A stretch of DNA of 64,000 nt, taken from the NCBI RefSeq assembly GCF_905475345.1, contig NC_066587.1, forward strand, positions 7,339,070 to 7,403,069. The letters run 5' to 3'. The DNA is from Vespula vulgaris (lineage: Eukaryota > Arthropoda > Insecta > Hymenoptera > Vespidae). The translations under genes were made by a program, and so were the position numbers. Numbering within the stretch: position 1 is the first letter of the stretch; every line of letters begins with the position of its first letter. Positions 46,246 to 58,092 of the stretch are shown here, piece by piece. The notes under the pieces were generated by a model, which was not told where the DNA came from, searched no databases, and saw only the letters and a program-made list of their open reading frames with translations.

Positions 46246-48910
46246 AACGTATATACATACGTAGATATATATTCCTCTCCGTTAGGACGATACGAGCATT
46301 ATGCATATCTATATGCGATGCATCCAGCTAAACGTTCGTTTCATCCGATTGCCCATAATTCCAGCAATAGTGACAATCTGTGTTATCTCCATTAGCATAA
46401 CTTTCACAGCTATTAGCGCGATTGTTAGGAACGTTCTCGATGTTTTCGTTAACCCATCAGAAATTCCCTATACGATCCTTTCTCCTATATTATTAAAGAT
46501 GATAACATAAGAAATGTTACATGCATATCTTACACACACACACACACATATATCTATATTTATTTTATTCGATGTTAGAAAGGATCAGATACAGAGGGGA
46601 TAAAGCATATATGTATATATTCGAAGAGAAATAAATGGAAGTCTGGAAAGTTTTCGAATATTCCTTCAGTGTCAGTTGCTTTAGTTCTTCGAAAGAAAGA
46701 AAGAAAGAGAGAGAGAGAAAGAGAGAGAGAGAGAAAGAGAGAGAGAAAAAAGAGGGAAAAAGAGGGAAAGAGAGAAAGGAAGACACAAGGGTGGCAGGTG
46801 ACGCCCTTTACCACCTACTCCCTTACCAATAAGAAATATTTACGACTAGCACACCTGCTAACGCGTTATTACAGCCCCGTCGGACTTTCATGAAGGTGCG
46901 TCCGACATATTACGAGTATAACTTTGCACGACTTTGCCTCCCGTTTAACACGATTTCTCTCATCCATTTTCAAAACTCATTCTCTTTTCCTCTCTTTCTC
47001 TCTCTTTCTCTCTCATTCAAATCTATTTGAAAATTCCAATCATAGTTGGAAAATACGATGGATCATCCGTGCTCAAAAGTTTAAAAGGGTCATAACATTT
47101 TCAAATTATTCTTACTCTACGGATATATAGTATCGTTTAAATATTATCGTGCTAAAAATTTCTAACATTATTATCGAGATGAAATGAAATATGCACGATC
47201 GTTTTTCGAATCGTTTTTAATTATTTTCTCGTATTTACTTTGTTAATGCATTACCTTCTCAAATAGATATAATGAAATTTTCGAATTACTCGTAATATAT
47301 ATTTCGTGAAAACTGAATGATAAATTAGATAATTAGATAGATTAGAAGAAACTTCCCGTAAATTATTAGAAATTCCTATCGTTTGCATACTGAATTTAGA
47401 ATTTTCATCGAATAGCTATTGAAGATAATGATAGAATCGCTTTTAATCCATCTCTTTGTATTTCCTACGTTAATTTATGTTTTTCTAAATGAGAGATAAT
47501 CGAGTTTTCAAACGGATACGTTACAAAAGAATATTTGAGATAAATTATCAGCTTTTTTGTAAATATTATAAATTCCTGTCCAATTTTCGGTTTTTTAAAG
47601 GAAAATAATCAAATTGTCGGATCATTCGTAGGTTATTAAAGGACAACCGAATGGAATCAGTTCTGAATTTCCTGTCGTTTATAAATCAAGCTTGGAATGT
47701 CTAACGTCTTTATCGAAATAGGGTAGTAAATAACGATCATCATCGAGTAGCTCATAATCGGTCTCGTGCGTTCTGCTCGTGAAGATTTATCGTATCGACG
47801 ATCGAGAACCGTCTCGATTGTTGCCTTACGAGAACTAGACAGCGTAGCAATGTCAGAGGATGATATCCTCGTCAACGATAGGATCGTAAACGTTTATAGC
47901 TAACACTGGACGCTTCCGATTGTACGCACCTAAAGGGACCACCGTTGATTATACGAGGACACTCGATCGATAATTCACGGACGTGCCGAACGATTAATTA
48001 TTGCCATGCACGGTACATATATACGGTCGTTAATCGACGATGAGGATTTTGTTAAATAATGGGATCGTCGTGGCTGGCTGCAAGCGGAGATAGGAATTTA
48101 TCTTATTACCTATGGGGACAGAAATGTTATTCCATTATTATTTATTTATGTAGGAAATAACGATGCCAATCGATAAACGTTATTGATTTTGCATATAATT
48201 TCGATTTCTTTTGTATTAGATATATATATCCAGATACATCAAGCAGAATATTTAACGTAATCGAATTTTTGTCTTTATCTTCGTACACGTATCAGTTTTT
48301 AATTAGTTAAGTTAGTTTAATTAGAATTTTCGATTGATGAATATCCAGTGAGATTTATTTTTTGTATGACAAATAAAATTTATCCACGAAGTTCGTAACT
48401 ATTGAATAAATTAATAAGAAAAATTGTAACAAGAAACATCTGGAAGATATAACGCTTTTTGTTTAGTAGTAGAATCGACAAACGAATGATTTATTGATTA
48501 TTTTATCAGAATGAAAGTTAAATCCTCCCGACGACTAAATTCCTTTTTCCTAATCGAATATCATATATTCTACTTATTCTCGTTCCATGATGGTTATTAA
48601 CCTATGAAAAGTAAACGGACCCGAGTCCAGAGAGTACGTACCATTTATACCAAAATCCTAAAGATGTCTAATAAATTTGGATAAAGGTTTCGAGATTATC
48701 GTTTATTACAGTTCAGGTTTGACGTTATCACTTCGGCAAATTAGATGAAAACCAGTATCGAGAGATCGTTCGAACAAGACGATCACAGTACCGAGGTAGA
48801 TTTCGAGAATAGTTGGTAGATTCCGCGAAAGGCCATGAACAAAGGAATTTAATATAAGACAGAATTTGCAGGGGAGAGGTCCGTGGCAATTACATTCAGA
48901 CTCTGTGCGC
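44520..48910. other. Mostly unique non-coding block
   Basis: TA and TG runs near 45185-45250, (CGAA)n at 45905-45935, (TA)n at 46195-46231, GAAA/GA near 46690-46750. The longest nearly repeat-free stretch of the window is about 47030-48900. At 47880-48110 it includes TAATTATT and TTAATCGA homeodomain-type cores, and near 45040 TAATCC sites. A 146-codon plus frame (45544-45984) is unrecognised and partly built from the GAA and CGAA repeats. No supported gene. Confidence 0.45.
46195..46231. repeat. (TA)n microsatellite
   Basis: About 37 bases of TA followed by TATG units. Confidence 0.85.
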
Positions 48911-48983
48911 CCGTACGTACATTACGTATGTACGTATATATGTACGTACGTACGTACCTACGTACATATATATGTATGTACGT
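48911..48983. repeat. Palindromic GTAC-rich repeat
   Basis: Repeated CGTA/GTAC units mixed with TATA. The tract is close to its own reverse complement along its length. Confidence 0.8.
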
Positions 48984-49700
48984 TTTACCTCTCAGTGCTT
49001 TTGAGTATGGCTACGAATTGAGGTAGCTTGTTAGTCGCACGTGTTGCGTTCAAACGAATAAAATTGATTCCGTGAGGCCGGCCCCGAACTTTCTCGACCT
49101 CGTTTACGAGTTATTTCGGTTGATTCGGTAAGCTTTAGTTAAACATGTTTCTCTGACGAAAATATGTCATACATTTCAACATTTTCTACATAGATATATA
49201 TCATCTATATGTATATGAAATAGCATAGAGTTCGACAACTCTTAATACAAGATAAATGTTTCTATTCTCGAAATAGGAGAACTGTTTTTCATAAGAAACG
49301 CAAACGTTACGGATTGTCGTGAAAGGAAGTGAAATTCTCCGCATCTACGAGTCGCCGAAAACGTGTACATGAATAATTCAAGTCGTGGCAAAATCTACCG
49401 AGACATTTTCCGATCTAATTTCGGTAAAGGGGATATGACGAATGGAAGAGATTTCTGTTAACGGCGCCAACATTTCGCTGTAGCTTTGCCCGTTAGCCTC
49501 GAATGAAGACATATTTCCCGTAACACGACTCGGCTACTAATGTTCCTTGAGTTTGTTAAATATAACCAACCGCGTTACTCCTACTTGGCATCGCCGTCGA
49601 GAGAATTATGCCGGTACGCCTTGTTATACATTGTAAGCACATAAATCAACGTTATTATGCGCCGTTGGCTCTCTCTCTCTCTCTCTCCCCCTCTCCTCTA

Positions 49701-49734
<34 letters not shown>

Positions 49735-50067
49735 ACTGTCTATACACCAAGCCGCGAATTTCTGTTTTCTATTACACCAACCAAACGTTTACGGTGTGTA
49801 TCGTTTCGCGGATCGTTAACTCGTTAAGATAGGTTTCTCAGCCGTGTTGGTTTCAAACTTCTCGAGCGATATGAGAAGAAGACAGAGAGCAGAGAAGCAA
49901 CTGTTTTAGCGACAAACAAAGGAAATTGAAATTCCTTTCGTTGAATTTATGTAGATAATACATACGTCGATATTTTATAACGATAATGGATCTCGTAGCG
50001 CGTAAACTAATTTTATCGGGAATATAACGATGTAACCATTACCCAAAAGCTATTAATCAATTAGTGT

Positions 50068-50111
<44 letters not shown>

Positions 50112-50255
50112 TAGTGGTGATGGTAGTGGTGAGCATAACAGGCACCTGCAATAATTCCGACGATTAACGTTACAATGACTCACCCGACGGGCACGTACGA
50201 CGTATCGCACGAGCATTCTAGTTACGCTATAATCGATGTAACAATTTCCTTTCTC

Positions 50256-50292
<37 letters not shown>

Positions 50293-51263
50293 ATCTCTAT
50301 CTATTTCGCTCTCTCTCTCTCTCGCTCTCGCATGCTTTGCTCGAAACTCGCTTGTTCGTGCACAATCTCGATTCATCCCCGCAGAGTAATTAAACGGGAA
50401 ACGGAGGCGTTTATGCAATAATTAAATCAAAAATACGCTCGTGTTCAATTATCGTTTAAAACGAAGATAATACTTTTTCTATTTCCTAGAAAGTATCGTA
50501 CCCGTTGCAACTTTATCATCAAATAAAAATTTCAAAACCAACGGCGTTCTTAATCCCGTTGTGATAATTAAAAAACAAAAATTTCAATATTTATCTTATT
50601 TTAGAAAGTAGGAACAAGTTCCGTAAGAAAACCGACGATCTTCTTCTTCTTATTCTTCTTCTTCTTCTTCTTATTCTTCTTCTTCCTTTATTTCCGCGAA
50701 AATAAAGAAATTCGTTATGAAATATCAACGATGACCGTAACAGTGGAAGCTCATATTCGCCCACCGAACGGTAGGAGAGTTCTCAAGAGGTTAAGAGGTT
50801 AAGTTAAAAGAAGAGGGTGAGTTGGAAGAGGGGTAGAAAGGACTCGAGAAAAAGGGGATGAAAATCGTGAAGTGCTGGCAAGGGGATGAGAAGAAGAGAA
50901 CGGCAGAGTGGATCGCATTGCGATGCAGATTGCAGGATGCTGCGGAGTAGGTACAAGAGAGAGAGAGAGAGAGAATGAGAGAGAAAGAAAGAGAGAGATA
51001 TAGAGAGAAAGAGAGAGACAGAGAATATACAGTGAAGAAGGAAGGAGCAACAGAGAGAGAGAGAGAGAGAGAGAACAGATCAGTGGTCCAGAATGGTCGC
51101 TTGTGTTCGAGGTTATCAGGCACCATTATGCTCGTGGCACTATACACCCCTTTCGCGGCCCAACGGTAGTATCGCCTCGTGAAACTATCCTCTCTTTTCT
51201 ACCCCCTCCCCACCTTCACCAATCCTCCAAAATTCGCGTTGGTAGAGACAAGATACATTTATA
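48984..51263. other. Unique and repeat-rich non-coding block
   Basis: CpG-rich unique sequence at 49020-49140 and 49300-49640; (CT)n at 49670-49725; (GA)n at 50069-50107; (CT)n at 50253-50330; TTC/TTATTC units at 50638-50690; GA runs at 50958-51075. The 50200-50400 stretch is open on both strands through CT translation only. Confidence 0.45.
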
Positions 51264-51503
51264 CAGGGTGAGTCGTCTTACCAGTTAAAACAGTTATATA
51301 TCTTACTAATTGGAACGAAAGATTTACTGTTTTTTTTTTTCTTTTCTTTTATTTTATTTTTGTTTCTATTTTCTCTTTTTTTTATTATTTTTTCAAGAAA
51401 GTGAATTTCAAATTGAATCGGATATTGTCTCTTTTACATTTTCTCGATATCTCGATTGGTTATTGAGAGTTGAATTTGTAATGGGTTCACGTATCTCACC
51501 CTG
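51264..51503. mobile_element. MITE-like element, CAGGGTG family, copy 3 (240 bp)
   Basis: Left end CAGGGTGAGTCG, right end CGTATCTCACCCTG; the outer 9 bases are perfect inverted repeats (CAGGGTGAG) and similarity then falls off. TA lies left of it (51262-51263) and TG right (51504-51505), so one copy of the TA duplication may have mutated. The core is T-rich on the plus strand (51327-51395), as in the other two copies. No coding capacity. Confidence 0.6.
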
Positions 51504-51509
51504 TGCATT

Positions 51510-51531
51510 TCGATACATTTACATATGTAAA

Positions 51532-51573
<42 letters not shown>

Positions 51574-51861
51574 GAAAGGGTAAGAGATGGAGTATGTGTG
51601 TAGAGTTCGGGCTTATAGTGCGTGGATGTAATTAACAGTGGGAAAGAGTGAGGCGTTCGTGTAATTTACCGACGCTATAATTACACCTCTTGGGTGTACT
51701 TTTAATTATTCCCTATGTCCATCCCCTCCTCGCCCCTAATCCAGAATAGTTGAATACAAAGGGTATGTTCCTACACGTGTTTCCTTCTAATGCGCTATAT
51801 ACCGTATTTTATTTTGTTTTTCTCCAAATTGCTTCGCCGTCTTTTCTTTTCTTTTCTCTTT

Positions 51862-51905
<44 letters not shown>

Positions 51906-53070
51906 TTCTCTTTTTCTTTTGTTCGTTCGTTCGATCCAAAAAGAATTCAGAATCGATCGTATTTAAATGGTATCGAGAGAACTTCTGAGGATAATCAAAA
52001 TATTTTTAGGTATCCCTGTTGCGTGAGTCGTTCATTGTCAAGGAAGAAAAACGTATCCCGTTCGGCTTTAATTTCGTTGGTCGTCTACAAATTACAGGAA
52101 AATTCTATTAAGCCGACGTTTGCTGCTTCAGAAGCTAACATTGTTCCCGTTATCGTCGGTACTTTAAGTACACGTTGAGGTACATTACACGAGGTAGGGC
52201 TTAGGGCGCTGCTTATCTGAAATTAACTACGGTTAATATAGTTTGGTAAGGAAAATACACAGATAATGGGGAAATAAAAAAAAAAGAAGAAAAAAAAACA
52301 AGTATGGGAAGAATGATTCTTTCTTTTTTCTTTTCTTTTTTTTTCTTCTTTTTTTTATCTTCATCCCCCTTGCTCTTATAAATGAAAAAGACATTAGAAA
52401 GAGCTCGAGATAGAAGACAAATTCATTAAAAGATAGAAAATGAAATTACAATTACGTTATTTTTGTTCAGATTGACTTCATCGAATAACGGCGAGTAATT
52501 CGAACGAATAAGATTTATATATATTCGTCATTTGTAATATTTATTAATTCGAGAAGTCAGAGAAATGTCTTTGTGAAATTCTATCTGGATTTAAAAGGAC
52601 CAGGTGGAAAATACTTTTCATCTTTTGAGATTACCACCGCTCTGGGGAACCAAAAGCATAAGCTGTGGTAGTAACATAAGAAGGAATAAGATAAAGAGAG
52701 AGAGAAGAGAAAGAGCAGACGAATGTGCACAGGTATATTTTCCAAGCTCAAACCATGCTTCAGTTCCAGTACACGTAATAGGATTATATACAATAATTCG
52801 AGGAACTTCGATTTTAGACTGAGTTATCCGTAAGTTCTACGCCGACCGGGTTCTAGCGGCTTAATTCCTGGATCTAGGTACGCTCGAAATTCTATATCTA
52901 CGGTTACAATTTTGGCCTATTCGTGAACGCTTAACGCTAATATACTAAAGTGGTATGAGGAAGGAAATTTCATCGGCACTTTGCGATAATACTTGAAATA
53001 ACGATCGCGGTGGTCTTTCTTTTCTTTTCTTGAAATATAATTATTAAAAATTGTTTGTACGTTTTATATT
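51510..53070. other. Non-coding block
   Basis: (GA)n at 51537-51569, (CT)n at 51866-51900, poly-A and T-rich tracts at 52270-52360. Unique sequence at 51600-51720 holds nested short inverted repeats (GTGTAATT 51659 with AATTACAC 51679; TACACC 51682 with GGTGTA 51693) and TAATTA cores. Unique sequence at 52820-52960 has no gene. Confidence 0.45.
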
Positions 53071-53072
53071 AG

Positions 53073-53367
53073 TAATTATTCGTATCGAGTATCATTCTAT
53101 TTCGATAAGATCACTCTACTTCACTTACTTCGATAACAATGTTCCTTGGGAGTACCATCTATCAGTAAGAAACTTTTTTAAGTCCCTACGATAGGCAATC
53201 CATTCATACATATATGTAAATATATGCTGCCTACTACCAGGGGCTGGAAAAAAGTTTCTTACTGATAAATGACGCTCTCATGTATTGTTATCAACGATAT
53301 ATAGAGCGATACATATATTGAAGCACGATACTCGATATTCCCATAAATAATCATCAAATAGAATGAT
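53073..53367. repeat. Long imperfect fold-back hairpin, about 290 bp
   Basis: Two arms run colinearly in opposite orientation: TATCGAGTATC (53084-53094) with its complement at 53327-53337, GATAACAAT (53132-53140) with 53284-53292, and the perfect 20-base TATCAGTAAGAAACTTTTTT (53160-53179) with 53248-53267. Pairing continues inward (AGTCCCT and TAGGCA against AGGGGCT and TGCCTA) to a TA-rich loop near 53204-53225. Spacings between the paired blocks agree within three bases on the two arms. It could be a long-inverted-repeat MITE, an endo-siRNA-type hairpin or, around the loop, a microRNA precursor; the sequence alone does not decide. Confidence 0.8.
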
Positions 53368-53423
53368 GAATGAACGCAACTACATAACGATCTAAGTAAT
53401 GGATCTTTAAATACGGTTTCCTC

Positions 53424-53424
<1 letters not shown>

Positions 53425-53465
<41 letters not shown>
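53425..53465. repeat. (CT)n microsatellite
   Basis: About 37 bases of CT followed by TTTC variants. Confidence 0.85.
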
Positions 53466-53466
<1 letters not shown>

Positions 53467-53469
53467 CTC

Positions 53470-53770
53470 TCTTACTCTTTCACTAGGAGGCACATAAAGG
53501 AATAACATATATATCGTCCGAAGAGAAAAGTATAACAACTCGTGTCGTAGGGAACGAAATCGGAAAAGATAGAAAACGTACGAGCCGTTTCGTGTAAAAG
53601 TTTTTCCGGGAGATAGGGAGAACGCGTAACGGGACGATCGTTCAGCGAAATAACGATATCCTGCCTGGAGGACAAGTTTCGACAAAATCGGAGGAAACAC
53701 GGCAAGATGCATGCTTTCTCTCTCTCTCTCTCTCTCCCTTCTTCCTTCTCTCTCTTTCTCTCTATCTTTA

Positions 53771-53813
<43 letters not shown>

Positions 53814-54043
53814 TTCTCTCTCTGTCTTCCTCTTTCTCTCTCTCTCTCTTACATTCACGTTCGTGTGGAGGCAGGAAGTCACCTCCATTACCGAAAAGCG
53901 GGCTGCTAGGAATTCCGGAGAATCCAAGTTGGAACGGTCGAGGGATGGAGGGAGTAAAACGTAGAGGTTGAAGAGAAAGAGGGGAGAGGAGAAGGAGGAG
54001 GAAGAGCGAACCGCATCCGGCGGACTCCCCAAAGAGATATAAG
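53470..54043. other. CpG-bearing block with CT repeats
   Basis: Unique CpG-rich sequence at 53510-53700 and 53870-54040 flanks interrupted CT runs at 53717-53850. The 186-codon minus frame across it is mostly GA-repeat translation. Confidence 0.4.
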
Positions 54044-54295
54044 ATGGCGATTTATGTTCGCAGTTTGCGAGCGTGGCTCGGGAGAAACATTATTTACCGG
54101 AGCCAAGCGAGATGGGCAGTCAGAAATTTTCAGCGGTTGGAAGAACGAACGAAAAAATTCCTGAACCGGCGGCCGCTTGGGTCGTCGATGTGTTGTGTTC
54201 TCTCGTTTTTCACGCTTACGAAAAAAGAAAAAAGAGAAAGAGAAAGTAAAGAAAAAAAAAAAAAAAAGAAACAGAAAAATAAAACGACAGGGTAG
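54044..54295 (+). CDS. Candidate open frame with strong start context (unrecognised)
   Basis: ATG in the context AAGATGGCG (A at -3, G at +4), with an in-frame stop upstream at 53969. The frame has 83 codons. The first 55 residues are mixed and basic, starting MAIYVRSLRAWLGRNIIYRS; the rest is lysine-rich translation of a poly-A/GAAA run, so a real protein would more likely end by splicing before about 54220. The DNA is CpG-rich with a NotI site (GCGGCCGC near 54169). No family recognised. Confidence 0.13.
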   Translation: MAIYVRSLRAWLGRNIIYRSQARWAVRNFQRLEERTKKFLNRRPLGSSMCCVLSFFTLTKKEKRERESKEKKKKKKQKNKTTG

Positions 54296-54299
54296 AAAA

Positions 54300-54624
54300 A
54301 GTACAACAAAAAAGGAGAAAAGTGAAATTAAAATGATCGAACACGTCGACTTTCTTTTAATTGTTTCGATTAATTTGCGAGTAATTTCTATTATCGCGTT
54401 TACGATCTAATTAGTAAGAATAGGAATTAGTTATTAATTGTCACTAACGTTATTACAATCAAGGTGGCTAATAATCTTTTCTTCGTTTTTGATCGATCAA
54501 TCAAATTGAATGTTATTATCGAGCAATAAGCAGCATCGCTTGGCAAGACTAATTAGTAAATCGATGAATAAACGCTTGGATAAAGGGAAACGCGTAAAGT
54601 GCAAATCTCTCTGTCTCTCTCTCT

Positions 54625-54670
<46 letters not shown>

Positions 54671-54680
54671 CTCTCACACT
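54300..54680. other. AT-rich block ending in (CT)n
   Basis: Poly-A/GAAA, unique AT-rich sequence, then (CT)n at about 54607-54668 with a TCATT interruption. Confidence 0.5.
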
Positions 54681-54689
54681 CGCTCGCTC

Positions 54690-54915
54690 TGATGGAAAGC
54701 TGGATGCTGGAATCGCGAGAAAGCGGAGTACCGTTTCTGGGCGTAACTTCTGGCGGGCAGAAGCGACGGCGGTGCTGGTGGGCGACCGCATGCATAAATT
54801 CACACGTGCCCGGAGACACGCGTATTTGCATACGCAAACGTACGCATCTGCGGGCCACGTAATCGTATACGTGACCGGCTACGAACGCACCGGACCGTTC
54901 TCTCGTACGTATCTT
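54690..54915. promoter_or_regulatory. CpG-dense block with octamer-like sites
   Basis: The sequence is much richer in CpG and G+C than its surroundings. It contains a perfect POU octamer ATTTGCAT at 54824-54831, an ATGCATAAAT site at 54790, and CACGTG at about 54812. These are established binding cores for POU and bHLH factors; enhancer or promoter activity is inference. Confidence 0.3.
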
Positions 54916-54919
54916 CAAC

Positions 54920-55028
54920 AATGATACGAGTAATATGTTTCGCCAAGCACCACTGGTATTCCTATTTTCTACTCTATCTATCCACCTATCTATCTATCTA
55001 TTTATGCATCTATCTATCTATTTCTCGT

Positions 55029-55061
<33 letters not shown>

Positions 55062-56339
55062 AAATTATACAGCTTCGATAACGTGAATTAATTTCATATC
55101 CATAATAATAACCAAACATAGCTCCAGCCACGATTATTTCATTAAAGTTACGTACATACATATCTACATATACGCATATATACATGTATATATATATGTA
55201 TGTATGTATGGTATATATATATATATATATATATACACCTACATTCTATGGAAGAGATCAATCGATCACAAGGTATGGCGAGTCGAGCTGAGGCTCGAGA
55301 AATTAAATACAATTCTTCTCGCGTATTTCAGAGAAGCGAAAAGTTTTTTAATTAAGGCACTATATTGGCCAACGAACGAAATCATCAGGACTTTTACCGT
55401 CTCTCATAATCGCGTTATAACCGTTAACGAATCGTTAGTGAGTATCTGTGAGTCGTTAATAATATCGGAAGGCGCCGATGATGACGAAATTAATAACGAA
55501 GATACCGGATCGAGAACGTTACGAGTCGAATATTGATAAGCGGATTACGTTAACGAGAAATAAAGGATTTTCGATTGGCTGAGGATGAGAAAGACAGAGA
55601 CAGAAAGAGAGAAAAGAGTGAGAAAAGAGTGAGAAAAGAGAGAGAGAGAAGGTATTGGCACTAATTAAGTCGTTCTCGGAGACTTGAGCAAATGACCTCG
55701 AGGATATTTATCAGGCTCGCCATTCACGAAGGGTAAACCATCCACCAGCTTATACTTCTTCTCTATACCATCATCTTTCGCACCCTCCTTCGAAGTTCAT
55801 TACCGATTCTTAAGTTGGTCTTACCATCGACGTAGTTTCTTCTTTAAGGAAACAGAAAAAGTAAAAAAGGAGGACAAGATACAGGGAAAGAAGAAGAAGA
55901 AGAAGAAGAAGAAGAAGAAGAAGAAGAAGAAGAAAGAAGAAACAAAGTCGAGATAAGAAGAAGGGGGGAGGTTGTAGCATACGAGGGTGAGGGCAAAGTG
56001 CGAGCAAGATACAAAATGAGGTCTAAACTATGAAGTAGAATTAACCTTCCCCACCACTATCACCAACACCACTGGATCCTCGTGTCGAGATATTGGAAAA
56101 GCCATTAAGACTTGCCACTTTATTGCGGGCAGCTACTTTAAAAGCTAGTACCAGAGAGACAGAGGCCACTCGGTGTCCTCTCGTACTTCTTTCTCTCTCT
56201 TTTCCTTTCTCGTCCCCAATCCTCTCTTCCCCGTTCTCCATCCCCCATCTTCTCTATTTTTTTCTGTCTACGACACTAACAGCTGTTTGCGAAAAAAACA
56301 TTGGCCCTTGAAAAAGAAGGTCTTCCTTTATACTCTTTC

Positions 56340-56383
<44 letters not shown>

Positions 56384-57356
56384 TTTCTTCTTTCTGTATA
56401 TCTCTCTTAAGTGACCATTTCAATGATCACTAAGAGAAAGGACGAAAAATTCATTGCTCGTTATTTTAGTGAATAACAATAGAACCAGCATACCTTATTC
56501 AGGGAGTAATAACGAGATTGCTCGATTGCATGCCTAATGCTTGGATAATAACGTAATGGTGAGGAAAATTGTGATTTAATTATACCAACCGCAAGCTGAA
56601 GGTTCGTGGTTAAGTTAACGAGGGTCGTGGAAAATTCCTAAGTCATTCAACTGGAAAAAGGCAATTATTATTTTCGTGTGACATGCATATACATATATAT
56701 ATATATACACATATACAAATGTGACATTATATATATATATATATTATATATATTATATATATATATGTATTATATATATATGCAGAGAGAGAAAGAGAGA
56801 GAGAAAGAGAGAGGTCATACAAAAGCGAGAAATTTCGCAGAAGTTTCTCAACGGACCAGAGTCGATGTACTAACGGACCGTTAACTTTCGACGTTTCTCA
56901 TTTCCTCGCACGTACACATATATACACATACATACAAAAACATATTCATGTATTACGACGACGATGGTGAATTTCAATGACAATAGGCAAGTAATTTTGA
57001 ATCGCGTACGATAAGGGAAGAAGGTGGAGGAGACCTTGAAAGGGATGGCGAAAGAGAAAGAGAGCGACAGAAAGAGAGAGAGAGAGAGGGAGAGAGAGAA
57101 AGAGAGAGAAAGAGAGAAAGAAAGAGACAGAGAGTACCAAGAGGAAGCATTCATAGAGAGGATGCACATTCGTGGTGAATCGCGCGAGACCTTCGATAAA
57201 TTATCGGATCGCAGCGACACGGAGGTTTGCCGACGTAGGCGATATAATAAAAAAGGGGAACTGGCTTGGGGATATAAAATATTTTTCTATCTCCGTGTAT
57301 ATGTGGGTGCGAACGTGAAAAGAGCTGTGAGAACGGTGAAGAAGAGACAGAGATGG

Positions 57357-57399
<43 letters not shown>

Positions 57400-57426
57400 G
57401 CGAAAGAAAGAGGGAAAGACAGAGAA

Positions 57427-57461
<35 letters not shown>

Positions 57462-57600
57462 TAGCAAGAGAATGAGAGAAAGACAGAGACAGTCGGTAAA
57501 GTGGAATAGAATGATCTGAGAGTCGTAAATCGAGAAGCTGTAGGAGGAAGGGTATAAAGGGTGGCAGGGGGTTAGTTGCGGCCTTTCCATTTCGCGACGG
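54920..57600. other. Repeat-rich non-coding block
   Basis: CTAT units near 54975-55022, (CT)n 55031-55058, TA runs 55184-55236, (GAA)n 55887-55939, CTTT 56336-56392, TA runs 56693-56782, interrupted GA runs 57053-57136 and 57353-57470. A unique stretch at 55250-55540 is open for over 90 codons on the plus strand but unrecognised. Near 56590 an AACCGCAA Runt-type core is present. Confidence 0.45.
55887..55939. repeat. (GAA)n triplet repeat
   Basis: About 16 copies on the plus strand with one GAAAG change near the end. Confidence 0.9.
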
Positions 57601-57704
57601 CTGCGTTTACGACGACATTCTCTTTCTGTCTATCTCTCTCTTTCTCTCTCTCTCTCTTTCTCTGTCTCGTTTGCTCTCACTTACTCACTTGCTCATCTTT
57701 TCAG

Positions 57705-57890
57705 AGAAGAGTGAGAAAGAGAGAGAACGCGTTTTAAAGCTTCGGAAGAGAGTGTGTGCACGCGGGCATTAAGTGAGAGAGTGCTTCTTCCTTCCGTGGG
57801 AGCTCGTAACAATAGTCGCCGAGAGAGCGCGAGCGTAGGATTAAAAACGATTCGCCGATTAAATGCCTCGAGAGCTTTTGCTTCTTCTCG
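57705..57890 (+). CDS. Candidate exon with start codon and leucine-rich start (unrecognised)
   Basis: A CT-rich tract with a branch-like TACTCAC ends in CTTTTCAG at 57704. The following 186 bases end at the consensus donor CTCG|GTGAGT (57891). The last part carries ATG at 57863 reading MPRELLLLL and then a split codon (phase 1), a plausible start of a signal peptide interrupted by an intron. If unspliced, the frame stops at the TAG just past the donor. The 158 bases before the ATG would be 5' untranslated. Against it, the start context is weak (T at -3), only nine codons can be judged and no next exon is certain. An acceptor at 58117 (TTTCAAG) has compatible phase but leads to a stop after ten codons. 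Confidence 0.25.
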
Positions 57891-58051
57891 GTGAGTAGCC
57901 AAGTCTCTGTGTACGTTACTTTATACGCACACAAACAGACAAATACTTTTCAATGTAACCATTCTCCTGCGACCTTTCATCCCCCTTTTCGTAGACGAGC
58001 TTCTTTTTTCTATTCCTTTTTTTTTTCTTTTTCATCTTATCGATCGTGTTT

Positions 58052-58092
<41 letters not shown>

